Positions 1 to 7,852 of a stretch of DNA of 46,296 nucleotides are shown piece by piece. Each line of letters opens with the position of its first letter. The first letter of the stretch is position 1. Under the pieces are notes generated by a model, which was not told the DNA's origin, made no database searches, and saw nothing but the letters and a program-made list of their open reading frames with translations. This DNA comes from an uncultured Collinsella sp. (GTDB lineage: Bacteria; Actinomycetota; Coriobacteriia; Coriobacteriales; Coriobacteriaceae): positions 1 through 46,296 of the forward strand of contig CAUAAZ010000015.1 in the NCBI GenBank assembly GCA_958427145.1, in the 5' to 3' direction. The position numbers and the translations under genes are program-made.

Positions 1-26
1 GGCCCGTGGGTTATACCCTAAGAGCA

Positions 27-49
27 AACCACCCTTTTTAAGGGTGGTT
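27..49. terminator. Hairpin at window edge, possible terminator of an off-window gene
   Basis: The ten-base arms AACCACCCTT (27-36) and AAGGGTGGTT (40-49) pair perfectly around a TTT loop. No clear T-run follows on the plus strand, so termination is only one reading. The gene it would serve lies outside the window. Confidence 0.35.
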
Positions 50-102
50 CTGATTACTCCGGAACCGTGTTTTCGGTCCAATTCTCGGCCTCTTAAACAA
101 AA

Positions 103-323
103 TCTCAATCTGTAACATCTAGACCCGATTTGGGCGTCTAGGTGTTACAGATCGAGATATACCGGTGGGTTGGGTCGCGTTTGTCTAAATCTGTAACACG
201 AGGGACGGATTTTGCCGAGTTGTTGTTACAGATTTAGATTTTCTAGCAGGCGGGTTTGGTTTGTCTCGATCTGTAACAGTAAGACCCGGTTTTGCCGAGT
301 AGATGTTACAGATTGAGGCAAAC
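103..323. repeat. Palindromic repeat array 1 (three 55-nt units)
   Basis: Three imperfect palindromes lie at 103-157, 184-238 and 264-318, each exactly 55 nt. Each has a 15-nt left arm close to TCTCGATCTGTAACA, a 25-nt centre, and a 15-nt right arm close to TGTTACAGATCGAGA. Unit 3 is extended by GTTTG (259-263) and CAAAC (319-323) to 65 nt. Units are separated by 26 and 25 nt, so half-sites start at 103, 143, 184, 224, 264 and 304. Centres of units 2 and 3 share a CGG-TTTTG-CCG-like core, and unit 1 has an extra CTAGAC/GTCTAG stem. The same family recurs at 42880-43020 and 44303-44443. No coding sequence is seen in 1-455. Confidence 0.9.
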
Positions 324-461
324 TGACGGGCCGTCCCACCCCCATCCACCTGCCGCCACCTGCTATCCGCCGATTTTCGTTGTGTTGCTGTATTCCCATG
401 CCATATCCTCTAAACAACTACGCGGCATCATCGCCGCCGCGCCTACAAGAGAGGAATGTCC

Positions 462-2492
462 ATGACCGCACCTGCATCCAAGCTGCTCCAGCCCATTACG
501 GTTGGCCCCCTTGAGCTCAAGAACCGCATTATGTTCTCGCCGCTGACCACCGGCTACGAGGAGCGTGACGGTTCCATCGGCGAGCGCAGCCTGGCTTTTT
601 ACGAGCGCCTGGCCCGTGGCGGCGCGAGCTACATCGTCATCGGCGACGTTGCTCCCGTCATGACCGCGAGCCCCACGCCCAAGCTGGCGTCCGACGCCCA
701 GATCCCCACGTTTAAGGCGCTGGCCGACACCGTCCACAAGCACGGCGCCAAGATCGCGCTGCAGCTGTTCCACCCCGAGTACGACGTGCCCGGCGTCGGC
801 CGCATGGTCATGGGCTCCATGGCTGCCGCCAAGGCCGCGCAGGAGGCCAAGGCCGCCGGCGACGAGGAGACCTTTGCCGCCAAGATGGCCGAGTCCAACG
901 AGATTCGCAAGCAGGCTTACGCCAAACTGCATCACGACATGCAGCACTTTGTGAACGAGGCGAGCGTGGAGCAGCTCACCCAGATCAAGGAGGCCATCGC
1001 CGCCTCGGCCGCCCGCGCGCAGCAGGCCGGCATCGACGCCATCGAGGTCCACGGCGACCGTCTGGTGGGTTCGCTGTGCTCGGCAATCCTCAACAAGCGT
1101 ACCGACGAGTACGGTGGCTCGTTCGAGAACCGCGTTCGCTATGCGCTGGAGGTCGTCGCTGCCATTAAGGAGGCCGCGCCGGAGCTGATGGTGGAGTACA
1201 AGCTCCCCGTGATCATGGAGAACCCCGACGGCACGCCGCGCGGCAAGGGCGGCCTGCAGCCCGACGAGGCCTGCGAGTTTGCCAAGCTGCTCGAGGACGC
1301 GGGCATCGATATGATCCAGGTCGCGCAGGCAAACCACACCGGCAACATGGGCGACACCATTCCGCCCATGGGTGCCATGCCCTACAACTGGACGTTACCC
1401 GTGGCCGAGCGCGTCAAGGCCCTGGTCTCCGTGCCGGTGGCCACCGTCGGCCGCGTGGTCTCGGTCGAGGCCGGCGAGAAGATTCTGGAAGACGGCGCGG
1501 CCGACATCATCGCCTATGGCCGCTCGCTCATGTGCGATCCCGACATTGCGTTGAAAGCCGCCACGGGCGAACCCATTCGCGAGTGCCTCAACTGCAACAA
1601 GGGCTGCGTCGATGCGATTCAAAACCGCAAGTACATCTCGTGCGTGCTTAATGCCGAGAACGGCGACGAGGCGACCATCGCCATCAAGCCGGGTGAGGGC
1701 GACAAGAAAATCGCCGTGGTGGGCGGCGGTATTGCCGGCCTGGAGGCCGCGCGCGTGGCGGCCAAGCGCGGCTACGATGTGACCGTCTACGAGGCGAGCG
1801 ATCATCTGGGCGGCCAGATTGTGCTGGCAGCCGCGCCTCCTCGCAAGAACGAGATCATGCGCTCGGTCGAGTACTACGAGAAAATTCTGCCTGGCCTGGG
1901 TGTGAAGGTTGAGCTCAACCACGTCGCTACCGCTGAGGACCTCAACGCCGCCGACGCCGCGATTGTGGCCGTGGGCGCACACGACGTGGTCATTCCCGTT
2001 CCGGGTGCCGATTCGGACAAGGTCGTCTCGAGCTGGGACGTGCTGGCCGGCAAGGTGGAGCTTACGGGCCGCGTCGCCGTCATTGGCGGTGGCCTGGTGG
2101 GCACCGAGACTGCCGAGTACCTGCTGCAGCACGGCTGCGAGGTAGCGATCGTGGAGATGCTCGACAAGATTGCCGCGGGCGAGTCCGAGACCATTCTGCC
2201 GCTGATTATGAGCGACTTTGCCGAGCACAACGTGGAGCAGCATGTTAAGACCCGCCTGGCCGCTATTACCGACGAGGGCGTGGAGGCTGTTTACACTACC
2301 GAGGATGGCGCCGAGGAGCCGGTGAAGATCTCCTGCGATTACGTGGTGATGGCCGTGGGCTCCAAGGCCAACGCGTTTGACCTGGACGGCGTGACGGTGC
2401 CCGTGGCTTGCGTGGGCGACTGCTCAGGCGAGCGCACCGCCGACATTGCGAGCGCCATTCGCACGGCGTATCACGCGGCCAACGAGTTGTAG
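462..2492 (+). CDS. FMN/FAD/[4Fe-4S] NADH:flavin oxidoreductase (Old Yellow Enzyme / 2,4-dienoyl-CoA reductase type)
   Basis: This is a two-part flavoenzyme that should reduce an activated C=C bond with NAD(P)H. The N-terminal ~370 residues are an OYE-type TIM barrel, including the YGGSFENR stretch near residue 220. A cysteine cluster follows (about residues 377, 380, 384 and 396, pattern C-x2-C-x3-C-x11-C) that binds [4Fe-4S] in this family. An FAD Rossmann motif GGGIAGLEAA lies near 420, and a second dinucleotide motif GGGLVGTETAEYL near 543. Length (~676) matches 2,4-dienoyl-CoA reductase and BaiCD/BaiH-like enzymes. The start is set at 462 because GAGAGG at 449-454 is too close to the in-frame ATG at 456 but well spaced for 462. 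The substrate (bile acid, enoate or dienoyl-CoA) cannot be read from sequence. The gene appears monocistronic. Confidence 0.88.
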   Translation: MTAPASKLLQPITVGPLELKNRIMFSPLTTGYEERDGSIGERSLAFYERLARGGASYIVIGDVAPVMTASPTPKLASDAQIPTFKALADTVHKHGAKIALQLFHPEYDVPGVGRMVMGSMAAAKAAQEAKAAGDEETFAAKMAESNEIRKQAYAKLHHDMQHFVNEASVEQLTQIKEAIAASAARAQQAGIDAIEVHGDRLVGSLCSAILNKRTDEYGGSFENRVRYALEVVAAIKEAAPELMVEYKLPVIMENPDGTPRGKGGLQPDEACEFAKLLEDAGIDMIQVAQANHTGNMGDTIPPMGAMPYNWTLPVAERVKALVSVPVATVGRVVSVEAGEKILEDGAADIIAYGRSLMCDPDIALKAATGEPIRECLNCNKGCVDAIQNRKYISCVLNAENGDEATIAIKPGEGDKKIAVVGGGIAGLEAARVAAKRGYDVTVYEASDHLGGQIVLAAAPPRKNEIMRSVEYYEKILPGLGVKVELNHVATAEDLNAADAAIVAVGAHDVVIPVPGADSDKVVSSWDVLAGKVELTGRVAVIGGGLVGTETAEYLLQHGCEVAIVEMLDKIAAGESETILPLIMSDFAEHNVEQHVKTRLAAITDEGVEAVYTTEDGAEEPVKISCDYVVMAVGSKANAFDLDGVTVPVACVGDCSGERTADIASAIRTAYHAANEL

Positions 2493-2546
2493 TTAACTTC
2501 GCGGCCAGGCGGGGCGGCAGCACGGATTCGCCTCGCCCGACTGCGT

Positions 2547-2610
2547 CCCGGCGAAAACGACCGGGTTGGGTCTGTGAGGGCGGGCCCAACCCGGTTGATC
2601 TTTCGCCGGG
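2547..2610. terminator. Nested 64-nt hairpin downstream of the flavoenzyme
   Basis: The outer arms CCCGGCGAAA (2547-2556) and TTTCGCCGGG (2601-2610) enclose inner arms ACCGGGTTGGG (2560-2570) and CCCAACCCGGT (2585-2595) with a 14-nt loop. It lies 55 nt after the stop codon at 2492. Only a weak T stretch (GACTTTTGG) follows, so it may be a terminator or another palindromic repeat. Confidence 0.55.
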
Positions 2611-2689
2611 GTGACTTTTGGCATGGAGAGGTATGGAAATGTCCGCTTGCGCGGACGACCTCTTTTTGAGGAGGGGTCAATATTTAACA

Positions 2690-2940
2690 GTATTACATCA
2701 AAGAGGTAATTAGACACCAATTTTGTCGGTTAAAAACTCTTCTAGTTGCACATACGTGTTACCTGCATAAACAAATGCTAAGGAAATGCTATGGAAATGC
2801 GGTATATCGGTGGCAAATATGCAAATTCCTGCGGTGCGATTTGCAATTAACTGCTGCGTGTAAACAGTAAAATGCTACTATCTAACTTGCACGTAAGGTA
2901 GCAAATTAGTGTTTATGGCTAAAAAGTAGAAGTGGCAGGT
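2690..2940 (+). promoter_or_regulatory. AT-rich upstream region with phased AAATGC and GCAAAT repeats
   Basis: The 250 bp before the HTH gene are clearly more AT-rich than the surroundings. AAATGC occurs at 2773, 2784 and 2795, an exact 11-bp period. GCAAAT occurs at 2813, 2821 and 2901, and its complement ATTTGC at 2839. Such phased repeats are typical of cooperative regulator sites, and autoregulation by the downstream HTH protein is possible. No clear -35/-10 pair stands out. The rest of 2493-2690 holds only the 2547-2610 hairpin. Confidence 0.45.
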
Positions 2941-3336
2941 ATGTCAGAAGCAGCAAGGACTCGCACGCATGCGCCCGAGATTAGGCAGCGCGCCGTCGAG
3001 ATCCTCCAAGAGGGGGTCGGTCATCGCGCTCTCGCCGCAGAGCTTGGCATCCCCCAGGCCACAGCTCGACAGTGGGCCCGCGCGTATGCCGTGGGTGGCG
3101 CCGACGCCGTTCTTAATGCGGGCTCTCATCACCACACGTATTCGTTTGACGTTAAGCTTGCCGTGGTTAAAGATCGCTTGGAAAATGGCCTAACGGTGCG
3201 CGAAGCTATGATCAAACATCAGATCCCCAGTGAGTCTTCGGTCAAGGCCTGGTGTCGTCTGTATCGCAATGGCGGCGAGGCCGCTCTGGTTGATAAGCCG
3301 CGAGGCCGTAAACCGCGCGTTAAAAAGGCGGAATAG
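2941..3336 (+). CDS. Orphan double helix-turn-helix protein, IS3/IS150 OrfA-like
   Basis: This is a small basic protein of about 131 residues with two helix-turn-helix units. One spans residues ~10-55 (EIRQRAVEILQEG..ALAAELGIPQATARQWARAY) and one ~65-110 (DVKLAVVKDRLENG..REAMIKHQIPSESSVKAWCRLY). The C-terminus is GRKPRVKKAE, as in IS150-type OrfA DNA-binding subunits. No OrfB (DDE integrase) and no terminal inverted repeats are seen, so it is either a remnant or, more likely given its intact frame and own terminator, a domesticated DNA-binding protein. The start at ATG 2941 is preferred because GAAGTGG lies five bases upstream, but an in-frame GTG at 2932 is possible. Targets are unknown; the repeat-rich upstream region may be one. 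Confidence 0.6.
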   Translation: MSEAARTRTHAPEIRQRAVEILQEGVGHRALAAELGIPQATARQWARAYAVGGADAVLNAGSHHHTYSFDVKLAVVKDRLENGLTVREAMIKHQIPSESSVKAWCRLYRNGGEAALVDKPRGRKPRVKKAE

Positions 3337-3348
3337 CGAGCGGGATGG

Positions 3349-3371
3349 TGCGCCCACGGGGGCGCATTTTT
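3349..3371 (+). terminator. Rho-independent terminator of the HTH gene
   Basis: The arms TGCGCCC (3349-3355) and GGGCGCA (3360-3366) with a four-base loop are followed directly by TTTTT (3367-3371), 13 nt after the stop codon. Nothing coding is seen in the remaining 3372-3621, which leads into the hydrogenase operon. Confidence 0.85.
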
Positions 3372-3621
3372 CTTGCCGAGACAACTTTTCGGATCGTCGC
3401 GTGCCTATCGGGACATCCTCCAAAGTGGCCAATAAACCGCGCGCAGTGCCCGCGCGCCCATCGCTGCGGTAAGGAAACGTCACTCTTCTACTCCAATGCG
3501 GACAGACTCCTTGCCCCGAACGTATAAAACTCCCCAGTTGACCGAAAACCCGCCGCCGCCACTCCTCAATTGAGCTATAACGTTAAACAATTGCAGCGTT
3601 TTTGCATGGGGGAGCGATGGT

Positions 3622-6504
3622 ATGACGCTACTGTATTTCCTTACCCTGTTTCCGCTGGTACCGGCGCTGGGCATGCTGCTCGCGCGCGGTGACCGAGCTC
3701 GCGATGCGGTGGGGCTCATAGGCTCCGGCATTATCATGGCGGTGACAGTTGTAGTCGCCGTCATGTTTTTTGGTACGGGTCCGCAGAGCTTTGAGGTTGC
3801 CCCCGGCACCTCGCATGTGCTCTCGATCACCAGCTCCGTCATCGACGTAATTCTGTGCGCCGTCATCCTGTACAACGCGTTCAAATATAGGAACGCGCTT
3901 ACCGGTGTGCTCGGCGTGGTGCAGCTGGCGGGCTCGATTGCCTTCGCGACCATGACGTTGCCTGCGGCCGAGGCCGTCACCGCAACGCCGCTCTACCTAG
4001 ACTACATGAGTGTGATCATGGTGCTCGCCGTCGGCATTGTCGGCAGCCTGATCTGCGTGTATGCCTTGGGTTATATGAAGGACTTCCAGGCCCATGACGA
4101 GCACGAGGCTGCGCTGCGCGGGCAGACCGCGCCCGACCGACGCCCGCAGTTCCTGGCGCTTATGTTCCTGTTCCTCTCGGCCATGTTCGTCATCGTGACG
4201 AGCGACAACCTGGAGTGGCTGTTCTGCGGCTGGGAAATCACCACCGTGTGCTCGTTCCTTATGATTGGCTATACGCGCACGCCTGAGGCCATCAAAAACG
4301 CCTTTACCCAGATCATCCTCAACATGCTGGGCGGCATTGCGTTTTTGGCGGGCCTTATGTTCCTGCACGTCAACGGCATGCCGCTGACCATCTCGGGCAT
4401 GATCGAGCTTTCCGGCGCCGGAACCGCGCAATCCGCGCTGCTGGTGATGCCGGTCGTTCTGTTGTCGCTCGCCGCACTCACCAAGGCCGCACAGATGCCG
4501 TTCCACACGTGGCTGTTGGGTGCCATGGTTGCCCCCACGCCCACGAGCGCCCTGCTGCACTCGTCCACCATGGTCAAGGCCGGCGTGTTCCTGATGGTCA
4601 AGCTGAGCCCGCTCTATGCCATCTATCCCGTGACCGGCTTTATGGTCACGAGTGTGGGTGCCATCACGTTTTTGCTCGCTGCCCTCATGGCCATTTCGCA
4701 GAGCAACGCCAAACGCGTGCTCGCGTACTCCACCATTTCCAACTTGGGCCTCATCAGTGCCTGCTTGGGCGTCGGCGCACCCGAGGCCGTATGGGCGGCC
4801 ATCTTCCTAATCCTGTTCCACACGGTAGCCAAGTCGCTGCTGTTCCTGTGCGTGGGCACGGCCGAGCATCATATCGGCAGCCGCAATATCGAGGACATGG
4901 ACGGTATGTTCAGCCGCATGCCGCACCTGACGCGCCTGATGATGCTGGGCATCATGGGTATGTTTGTGGCGCCGTTTGGCATGCTCGTGTCCAAGTGGGG
5001 CGCCCTGGTGGCGTTTGCGCAGACCGGCAACGTGCTCATGATCATGGTGCTGGCCTTTGGCTCGGCCGCGACGTTCTTCTTCTGGGGCAAGTGGCTTGCC
5101 AAGCTTTCGGGCGTCGACCCCACGGCTCAAAACGTTGAGGTCAATGTCCATAAGACCGAATGGATGGCCCTCAACACCATCGCCGCGCTGCTGATTCTGT
5201 GCTGCGTGGCGTTCCCGGTTATCTCGAGCGGTCTGGTGTCGCCTTACTTGGCCATGGTGTTTGGCCGCGTGCCGTACGTTATTGGCAAGGATGCCATGTA
5301 TCTGATGGTGGTTATCGTGGCGTTTATCGCCGTGGTGCTGCTGACTTCATTCCGCGTGAGCAATAAACCGCACGTAAACGTATATCTTTCGGGCGTGGGA
5401 ACCGACAAATATCGCCATTTCCGCGGCTCGATGGGACACGAGGTGAAGGCCGAAAAGCGCAATTGGTACTCGGAGGACGCCCTTGGCGAGAAGCGTATTG
5501 GCCCCGCGGGTAGCGTCGTGTGCTGCAGCATTATCTTGTTTGCCCTGCTGTGTTGCGCGTGGATTGGGCCCGAGCGACTTGCCATGAGTGCGCCCTCGGT
5601 GCTGCGCGGCAAGTATTTCGAAGGCTCGGGTGTCGTGGGCATATTTATTGGTACCGTGGCGTTTGCCTTGCTGGCGCCGCTTGTGGGCGGCCTGATCGAC
5701 GGCCTTGACCGCAAGCTGTCCGCCCGCATGCAGGGCCGCGTGGGCCCGCGCCTGCTGCAGCCTTTCTACGACGTTGCCAAGCTGCTGCGCAAGGCCCCCG
5801 CCAGCGTAAACACCATGGACGATACCTATATGGCGTGCGCGCTCATCTTCACCGTCGTGGGCGGCGGCATCTTTGTGTCGGGTTCCAACACGCTGTTGTG
5901 CGCCTTTATGGTTACGCTCGCCGCGATCTTTGTGGTGCTGGCGTCCGCCTCGACGCAAAGCCCGTTTGCCCAGGTTGGCGCCGACCGTGAGCTGCTGCAG
6001 GTTATGAGTTACGAGCCCGCCGTTCTGCTGATGAGCGTGGGCCTGTACCTTGCCACCGACAGCTTTGATTCCATCGCCGTGACGGGGCAGTCGGCGCCCA
6101 TCATCGTGTACAGCGCGCCCATTTTCCTCGCGTTGCTCGCGGTGCTTACCATCAAGCTGCGCAAGTCGCCGTTTGACCTTTCGTACTCGCATCACGCGCA
6201 TCAGGAGATCGTCCAGGGCGTCGCCACCGAGATGAGCGGCGGCACGCTGGCCAAGATGACCCTTATGCACTGGTGTGAGACCGTGCTGTTTTTGATGTGG
6301 GTGGGCATGTTCTTTGTTTGGGATAACCCGGTGAGCTGGGTGGTCGCCCTGGTCGTTATGGCCGCGACGTACTTTGTCGAGGTGCTGATCGATAACACCT
6401 TCGCACGCAGCACCTGGCGCAGCTGCTTTAAGCTCGGCTGGGGCGTGGCGCTGGTGTTTGGCCTGCTCAATCTTATGCCCATCCTCGTCGACGTGTTTAT
6501 TTAG
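3622..6504 (+). CDS. echAB: Fused Ech hydrogenase membrane subunits A and B (NuoL/M-like + NuoH-like)
   Basis: This 960-residue polytopic protein joins two membrane subunits that are normally separate. Residues 1 to ~600 are an antiporter-like ion-pumping subunit (NuoL/HyfB/EchA), with the conserved stretch MPFHTWLLGAMVAPTPTSA near 293 and a following lysine in MVKAG. Residues ~660-960 are an EchB/HyfC/NuoH-like subunit, recognised by QGRVGPRLLQP, ADRELLQVMSYEP, KSPFDLSY, HQEIVQG and DNTFARSTW. The linker ~600-660 is hydrophilic and then enters a membrane segment. The start has a good GGGGAG site at 3609-3614. No stop or frameshift signal lies near the junction, so the fusion looks genuine. 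It should form the membrane arm that couples ferredoxin:H+ electron transfer to ion translocation. It is the first gene of a five-gene operon. Confidence 0.9.
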   Translation: MTLLYFLTLFPLVPALGMLLARGDRARDAVGLIGSGIIMAVTVVVAVMFFGTGPQSFEVAPGTSHVLSITSSVIDVILCAVILYNAFKYRNALTGVLGVVQLAGSIAFATMTLPAAEAVTATPLYLDYMSVIMVLAVGIVGSLICVYALGYMKDFQAHDEHEAALRGQTAPDRRPQFLALMFLFLSAMFVIVTSDNLEWLFCGWEITTVCSFLMIGYTRTPEAIKNAFTQIILNMLGGIAFLAGLMFLHVNGMPLTISGMIELSGAGTAQSALLVMPVVLLSLAALTKAAQMPFHTWLLGAMVAPTPTSALLHSSTMVKAGVFLMVKLSPLYAIYPVTGFMVTSVGAITFLLAALMAISQSNAKRVLAYSTISNLGLISACLGVGAPEAVWAAIFLILFHTVAKSLLFLCVGTAEHHIGSRNIEDMDGMFSRMPHLTRLMMLGIMGMFVAPFGMLVSKWGALVAFAQTGNVLMIMVLAFGSAATFFFWGKWLAKLSGVDPTAQNVEVNVHKTEWMALNTIAALLILCCVAFPVISSGLVSPYLAMVFGRVPYVIGKDAMYLMVVIVAFIAVVLLTSFRVSNKPHVNVYLSGVGTDKYRHFRGSMGHEVKAEKRNWYSEDALGEKRIGPAGSVVCCSIILFALLCCAWIGPERLAMSAPSVLRGKYFEGSGVVGIFIGTVAFALLAPLVGGLIDGLDRKLSARMQGRVGPRLLQPFYDVAKLLRKAPASVNTMDDTYMACALIFTVVGGGIFVSGSNTLLCAFMVTLAAIFVVLASASTQSPFAQVGADRELLQVMSYEPAVLLMSVGLYLATDSFDSIAVTGQSAPIIVYSAPIFLALLAVLTIKLRKSPFDLSYSHHAHQEIVQGVATEMSGGTLAKMTLMHWCETVLFLMWVGMFFVWDNPVSWVVALVVMAATYFVEVLIDNTFARSTWRSCFKLGWGVALVFGLLNLMPILVDVFI

Positions 6505-6516
6505 GAGGCGGCATCC

Positions 6517-7137
6517 ATGGATCATAAAATGTCGCGCTCGCCGTGGGTTATTCATTACGACGGCTCGAGCTGCAACGGATGCGATATCGAGGTGCTGGCC
6601 TCGCTCACGCCGCTGTTCGATGCGGAGCGCTTTGGCGTGGTCAACACCGGTAACCCCAAGCATGCGGATATCTTTTTGGTGACGGGCTCGGTCAATGCTC
6701 AGAACCTGCCTGTCGTGCGCCAGATCTACAACCAGATGCTCGAGCCCAAGTGCGTGGTGGCGTGCGGCATCTGCGCGTGTTCGGGCGGCGTGTTCCGCGA
6801 TGCGTACAACGTGATTGGCGGCGTGGACCGCGCGATTCCCGTGGACGTGTACGCGCCCGGATGCGCCATTCGCCCCGAGACGGTGATCGATGCCATCGTT
6901 GAGGCGTGCGGCATCCTGGACCAGAAGGAGGCCGTGATGCGCGCCGGCGGCGACCCGCTTACCGTGGGCGGTGCCGCTACCTGGGACGGTGGCGTTGAAC
7001 TGGGCGAAGACGGGTTTGTGGCTGCGGGGACCGGGGCTGGGGCCGTCGCCGGTGACGCGCCTGCCGGGAAGTCCGCCGCGCCCGCCGCTGGCGACACACC
7101 TGCTGAGACGCCCGTCGCTGCAAAGGAGGCCGAGTAA
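6517..7137 (+). CDS. echC: Ech hydrogenase small subunit (NuoB-like)
   Basis: This is the hydrogenase small-subunit/NuoB homologue carrying the proximal [4Fe-4S] cluster. The ligand pattern is visible: C19 and C22 (SSCNGCDIE), the GICACSGG motif near 84-91, and C116 (PGCAIRPE). The conserved core ends near residue 145. A 60-residue tail rich in Ala, Gly and Pro follows and is not part of the family fold. A strong AGGAGG lies before ATG 6517, 12 nt after the preceding stop. The stop overlaps the next start (TAATG), implying translational coupling. The protein passes electrons between the ferredoxin-like subunit and the [NiFe] subunit. Confidence 0.9.
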   Translation: MDHKMSRSPWVIHYDGSSCNGCDIEVLASLTPLFDAERFGVVNTGNPKHADIFLVTGSVNAQNLPVVRQIYNQMLEPKCVVACGICACSGGVFRDAYNVIGGVDRAIPVDVYAPGCAIRPETVIDAIVEACGILDQKEAVMRAGGDPLTVGGAATWDGGVELGEDGFVAAGTGAGAVAGDAPAGKSAAPAAGDTPAETPVAAKEAE

Positions 7138-7847
7138 TGCAAAAGGCTATCTATACTACCGTCGGGATCGACGAGCTCCTGTCGCATGTCCAGGCGTTCA
7201 AGGGCGTCGGCGCGCGCTTTGTGCAAATGCATGCCGAGCGCAACGTCGACGACGGCACGTATCGCTTGGTCTATACGTTTATCAACGTTCGTGCTGCACA
7301 GGAGCAGATCGCTCAGGACGGCAGCTATGCGATCGAGAACCTGGTGGTTGAGGGCATCGACCAGTACCAGGAGATTCCGTCCATCAGCTCGTATTACCCC
7401 GCGGTGTTCCCGTTTGAAAATGAGGCCCACGACTTGTTTGGGCTTGCCATTACCGACATGCAGATTGACTTTAAGGGCTTTTTCTACCAGGTCTCGACCG
7501 CTGAACCCATGAGCGTTATCACGCCCGAGGTGAAAGCTGCGCGAGAGAAGGCCATGAAGGTCCGTGCGGCTGCCGAGGCCAAGGCGCGCAAGGCTGCGGC
7601 CGAGAAGGCGGCTGCTGCGGCTGCGGGGGAGGGCGCTGCGGGCGCCGGCAATGCCGCGGGCGCCGCTGCCCAGCCCGCTGCGGCTGCCGGCTCCGATGCT
7701 CGGCACGATGAGGCCGCTGCCAAGGCGGCGCTCAAGGCCGCCGAGCTGGAGGCAAAGCTTGCTGCCATGGATCCCGAGAAAGCGGCCAAGGTCCGCGCGG
7801 CACTTGCCGCCAAGGCCGCTCGCGACAAGCAGAAAAAGGAGGCGTAA
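7137..7847 (+). CDS. echD: Ech hydrogenase subunit D (NuoC-like)
   Basis: Residues 1 to ~135 match the NuoC/30-kDa subunit family: an acidic and aromatic core containing YRLVYTF, the IPSISSYYPAVFPFENEAHDLFGL segment, and a C-terminal beta region (IDFKGFF). The remaining ~100 residues are a low-complexity Ala/Lys/Glu tail (KARKAAAEKAAAAAAGEG and similar), probably helical or disordered. The start codon overlaps the echC stop. EchD-type subunits carry no cofactor and dock the large subunit. The Ala/Lys tail, like that of echC, is unusual for the family and could be lineage-specific. Confidence 0.88.
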   Translation: MQKAIYTTVGIDELLSHVQAFKGVGARFVQMHAERNVDDGTYRLVYTFINVRAAQEQIAQDGSYAIENLVVEGIDQYQEIPSISSYYPAVFPFENEAHDLFGLAITDMQIDFKGFFYQVSTAEPMSVITPEVKAAREKAMKVRAAAEAKARKAAAEKAAAAAAGEGAAGAGNAAGAAAQPAAAAGSDARHDEAAAKAALKAAELEAKLAAMDPEKAAKVRAALAAKAARDKQKKEA

Positions 7848-7852
7848 GGTCC

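Noticed and set aside
103..318. CRISPR-like array
   Set aside because: Repeats alternate in orientation, arms are only 15 nt, spacers keep common motifs, and no cas genes are present.
363..1337. Minus-strand ORF opposite the flavoenzyme (and other long antisense ORFs)
   Set aside because: These are shadow frames caused by high third-position GC; they have no family motifs or ribosome-binding sites.
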